A stretch of 64,000 nt of DNA, from contig JAGCOF010000002.1 of the NCBI GenBank assembly GCA_017645585.1, positions 62,001-126,000 on the forward strand. The letters run 5' to 3'. Shown here piece by piece: positions 62,933-64,000 of this stretch (position 1 is its first letter; each line of letters starts with the position of its first letter). Both the position numbers and the translations under genes were made by a program. A model generated the notes under the pieces. The model saw only the letters and a program-made list of their open reading frames with translations. It had not been told where the DNA came from and searched no databases. Source of the DNA: Bacteroidales bacterium (GTDB lineage: Bacteria; Bacteroidota; Bacteroidia; Bacteroidales; P3).

Positions 62933-63014
62933 TGCGGATAGGGGGACTCGAACCCCCACTCCTCTCGGAACCAGATCCTAAGTCTGACGCGGCTACCGAT
63001 TACGCCATATCCGC
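62933..63014 (-). tRNA. tRNA-Leu (TAG)
   Basis: Minus strand, 82 nt. Acceptor GCGGATA/TATCCGC, anticodon stem TCAGA/TCTGG with loop CTTAGGA (TAG), a long class II variable arm (TTCCGAGAGGAGT region), T arm GGGGG/CCCCC with loop TTCGAGT, discriminator A. CCA not encoded. Confidence 0.96.
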
Positions 63015-63093
63015 AGTGCTTCCTTTCATGCTCACCTCTGTCTTTCAGCGCCCTATGGAGAAAAACAGCTTTTCCGACACTCAAAAACGGGTG

Positions 63094-63101
63094 CAAAGAT
63101 A
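63094..63101 (-). promoter_or_regulatory. -7 box of tRNA-Leu, possibly also of the downstream operon
   Basis: TATCTTTG on the minus strand, about 80 bp before the tRNA. No other promoter fits between the tRNA and the next gene 14 nt on, so read-through is likely. Confidence 0.6.
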
Positions 63102-63214
63102 CGCATTTTTTTTCATTCACGCGCACACAGGACACCTTTTTAAGAATTTTTGCAGGTATTTTGCCCCAAGGCATACTAAATTTAACAGAAACGAGTTATT
63201 CATCTATAACCACA

Positions 63215-63901
63215 ATGACAATGAAAACCACCCCACTGCTGCTGCTCATGCTCGCGCTTCCCGTGCTCTGCGCCGGACAGGTGGAACTGAAGGAGGCGCC
63301 CAAGATTGCGCTCAAAGGCCCCCAACGGCTCTCACGCATCAAGGCGGTGCCTGTCGACACCATCCAGCGCCCCGCTGTCAGCAAGGGCCACTACACCTAT
63401 GCGGTGGTCATCGACGGCGACACCATTCCCCTCTACCAGATGCGCGAGGTTCAGGTGTATGCCAGCGGCATGCTGCTCACTCCCAAGGAAATACGCCAGA
63501 ACCAGAAACTCATCCGCAATGTGCGCCTCATGCTGCCCTACGCCCAGGAAGGCAGGCGCCGCCTCGACGCACTCGAATTGCAGATTGCCGCCCTCCCCAA
63601 AAAGGACCGCAAGAAAGCCATCAAAGACGCTGAGACACAGCTGCTCAACGACTATAAGGGCGAAATCTCCAACTACACCTTCTCGCAGGGCCTCGTGCTC
63701 ATCAAGCTGATTGACCGCGAAACCAACCGCTCGGCCTACAGAATCGTGGGCGAACTGCGCGGCTCGCTGCGTGCCGGCCTCTACCAAACCCTCGCCAAAC
63801 TCTTCGGCTACAACCTCAAGGAGACCTTCGACCCCAAACACGACAAGAAAGACGACCTCATCGACCGCATCTGCATCTCCATCGAGCGCGGCCAAATATA
63901 A
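63215..63901 (+). CDS. DUF4294 family exported protein
   Basis: A 228-aa protein with a signal peptide (LLLLMLALPVLCAG). The mature part fits DUF4294: YAVVIDGDTIPLYQMREVQV, RLMLPYAQEGRRRLDALE and TFSQGLVLIKLIDRETNRS, mainly helical in the second half. The function is unknown and the family is confined to Bacteroidota. ATG 63215 or 63221; the frame opens upstream only at a TTG. A putative NlpC/P60 gene follows 5 nt later. Confidence 0.85.
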   Translation: MTMKTTPLLLLMLALPVLCAGQVELKEAPKIALKGPQRLSRIKAVPVDTIQRPAVSKGHYTYAVVIDGDTIPLYQMREVQVYASGMLLTPKEIRQNQKLIRNVRLMLPYAQEGRRRLDALELQIAALPKKDRKKAIKDAETQLLNDYKGEISNYTFSQGLVLIKLIDRETNRSAYRIVGELRGSLRAGLYQTLAKLFGYNLKETFDPKHDKKDDLIDRICISIERGQI

Positions 63902-63906
63902 TTCCC

Positions 63907-64000
63907 ATGAAAGCCTACTGCCACCTGAGCGCCGTACCTGTGCGCGCCGAAGCCTCCGACCGGGCCGAAATGGTTAACCAACTGCTCCTCGGCGACACCG
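63907..64000 (+). CDS. N-terminus of an SH3/NlpC-P60-type peptidase (partial)
   Basis: The first 31 codons are present, cut by the window end. AVPVRAEASDRAEMVNQLLL matches the N-terminal bacterial-SH3 region typical of Bacteroidota C40 (NlpC/P60) peptidases, which cleave cell-wall peptides. The catalytic domain is outside the window, so the call rests on this segment only. Confidence 0.65.
   Translation, partial: MKAYCHLSAVPVRAEASDRAEMVNQLLLGDT

Overview
The window is chromosomal DNA from a member of the Bacteroidota, most likely the order Bacteroidales. The main reasons are: many promoters of the Bacteroidota type (TTTG, about 19-21 bp, TAnnTTTG, usually read as TATCTTTGCA); several secreted proteins ending in type IX secretion (Por) sorting domains; gingipain-like (C25), streptopain-like (C10) and M14 peptidases; and Bacteroidota marker families (DUF4293, the BT_3928-type MauE/DoxX protein, DUF1599, DUF4294, a purH-mreB pair). 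Most genes are G+C-rich. Three stretches are clearly A+T-rich and look acquired: about 5.66-9.4 kb, 24.8-27.1 kb and 53.1-56.1 kb.

Layout. 1-2.2 kb: engB and dacB (PBP4), converging on mreB and purH (2.2-4.9 kb). 4.9-9.4 kb: a repeat-rich gap, a single-chain type IIG restriction-modification (R-M) gene and a KilA-N gene. 9.4-13.5 kb: a leftward operon of pfkA, thioesterase, flavodoxin lipoprotein, TfoX-N protein, a 22-codon ORF, alpha/beta hydrolase and GNAT acetyltransferase; the last four overlap start-to-stop. 13.9-15.3 kb: arginine decarboxylase. 15.3-24.3 kb: a nine-gene leftward operon (DUF1599, BT_3928-like, DUF4293, tsaE, rsfS, ftsH, cdsA, rluA-type gene, C25 peptidase). 24.9-30.3 kb: two secreted proteins, folP, cdaA and an unknown. 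30.6-36.7 kb: M16 peptidase, nnrD, tRNA-Asn, a small membrane protein, phoH and ispE. 36.7-40.7 kb: a sigma-like protein with a membrane anchor, two paralogous lipoproteins and a leucine-rich-repeat protein. 40.8-49.7 kb: fba, deoD, unknown, nadD, DUF748 protein, parE, a histone-H1-like protein and an outer-membrane barrel. 49.8-52.7 kb: M14 peptidase. 53.2-56.1 kb: second single-chain R-M gene. 56.3-63 kb: tRNA-fMet, C10 peptidase, dsbD, propeller protein, unknown, tRNA-Leu. 63.2 kb to the end: DUF4294 protein and the start of an NlpC/P60-like gene.

Two non-coding signals stand out. First, both R-M genes follow a homologous leader of about 290 nt with a nested hairpin. Outer helices P1-P3 keep their pairing although their sequence differs between copies, while the innermost helix is nearly constant. 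A third copy of the promoter half, without the hairpin, drives the KilA-N gene. This looks like an undescribed cis-regulatory RNA (or cruciform operator) tied to mobile R-M genes. Second, the window is strewn with degenerate tandem arrays of strict 7-bp or 11-bp period, often in inverted pairs. They form intergenic hairpins, supply start or stop codons (dacB, tsaE, the gene at 62.9 kb, engB) and lie in frame within coding sequence (three times in ispE, once in the M14 gene). A composite of these arrays with TCGTGCACGA palindromes occurs at about 24.4-24.7 kb and 52.8-53.1 kb.
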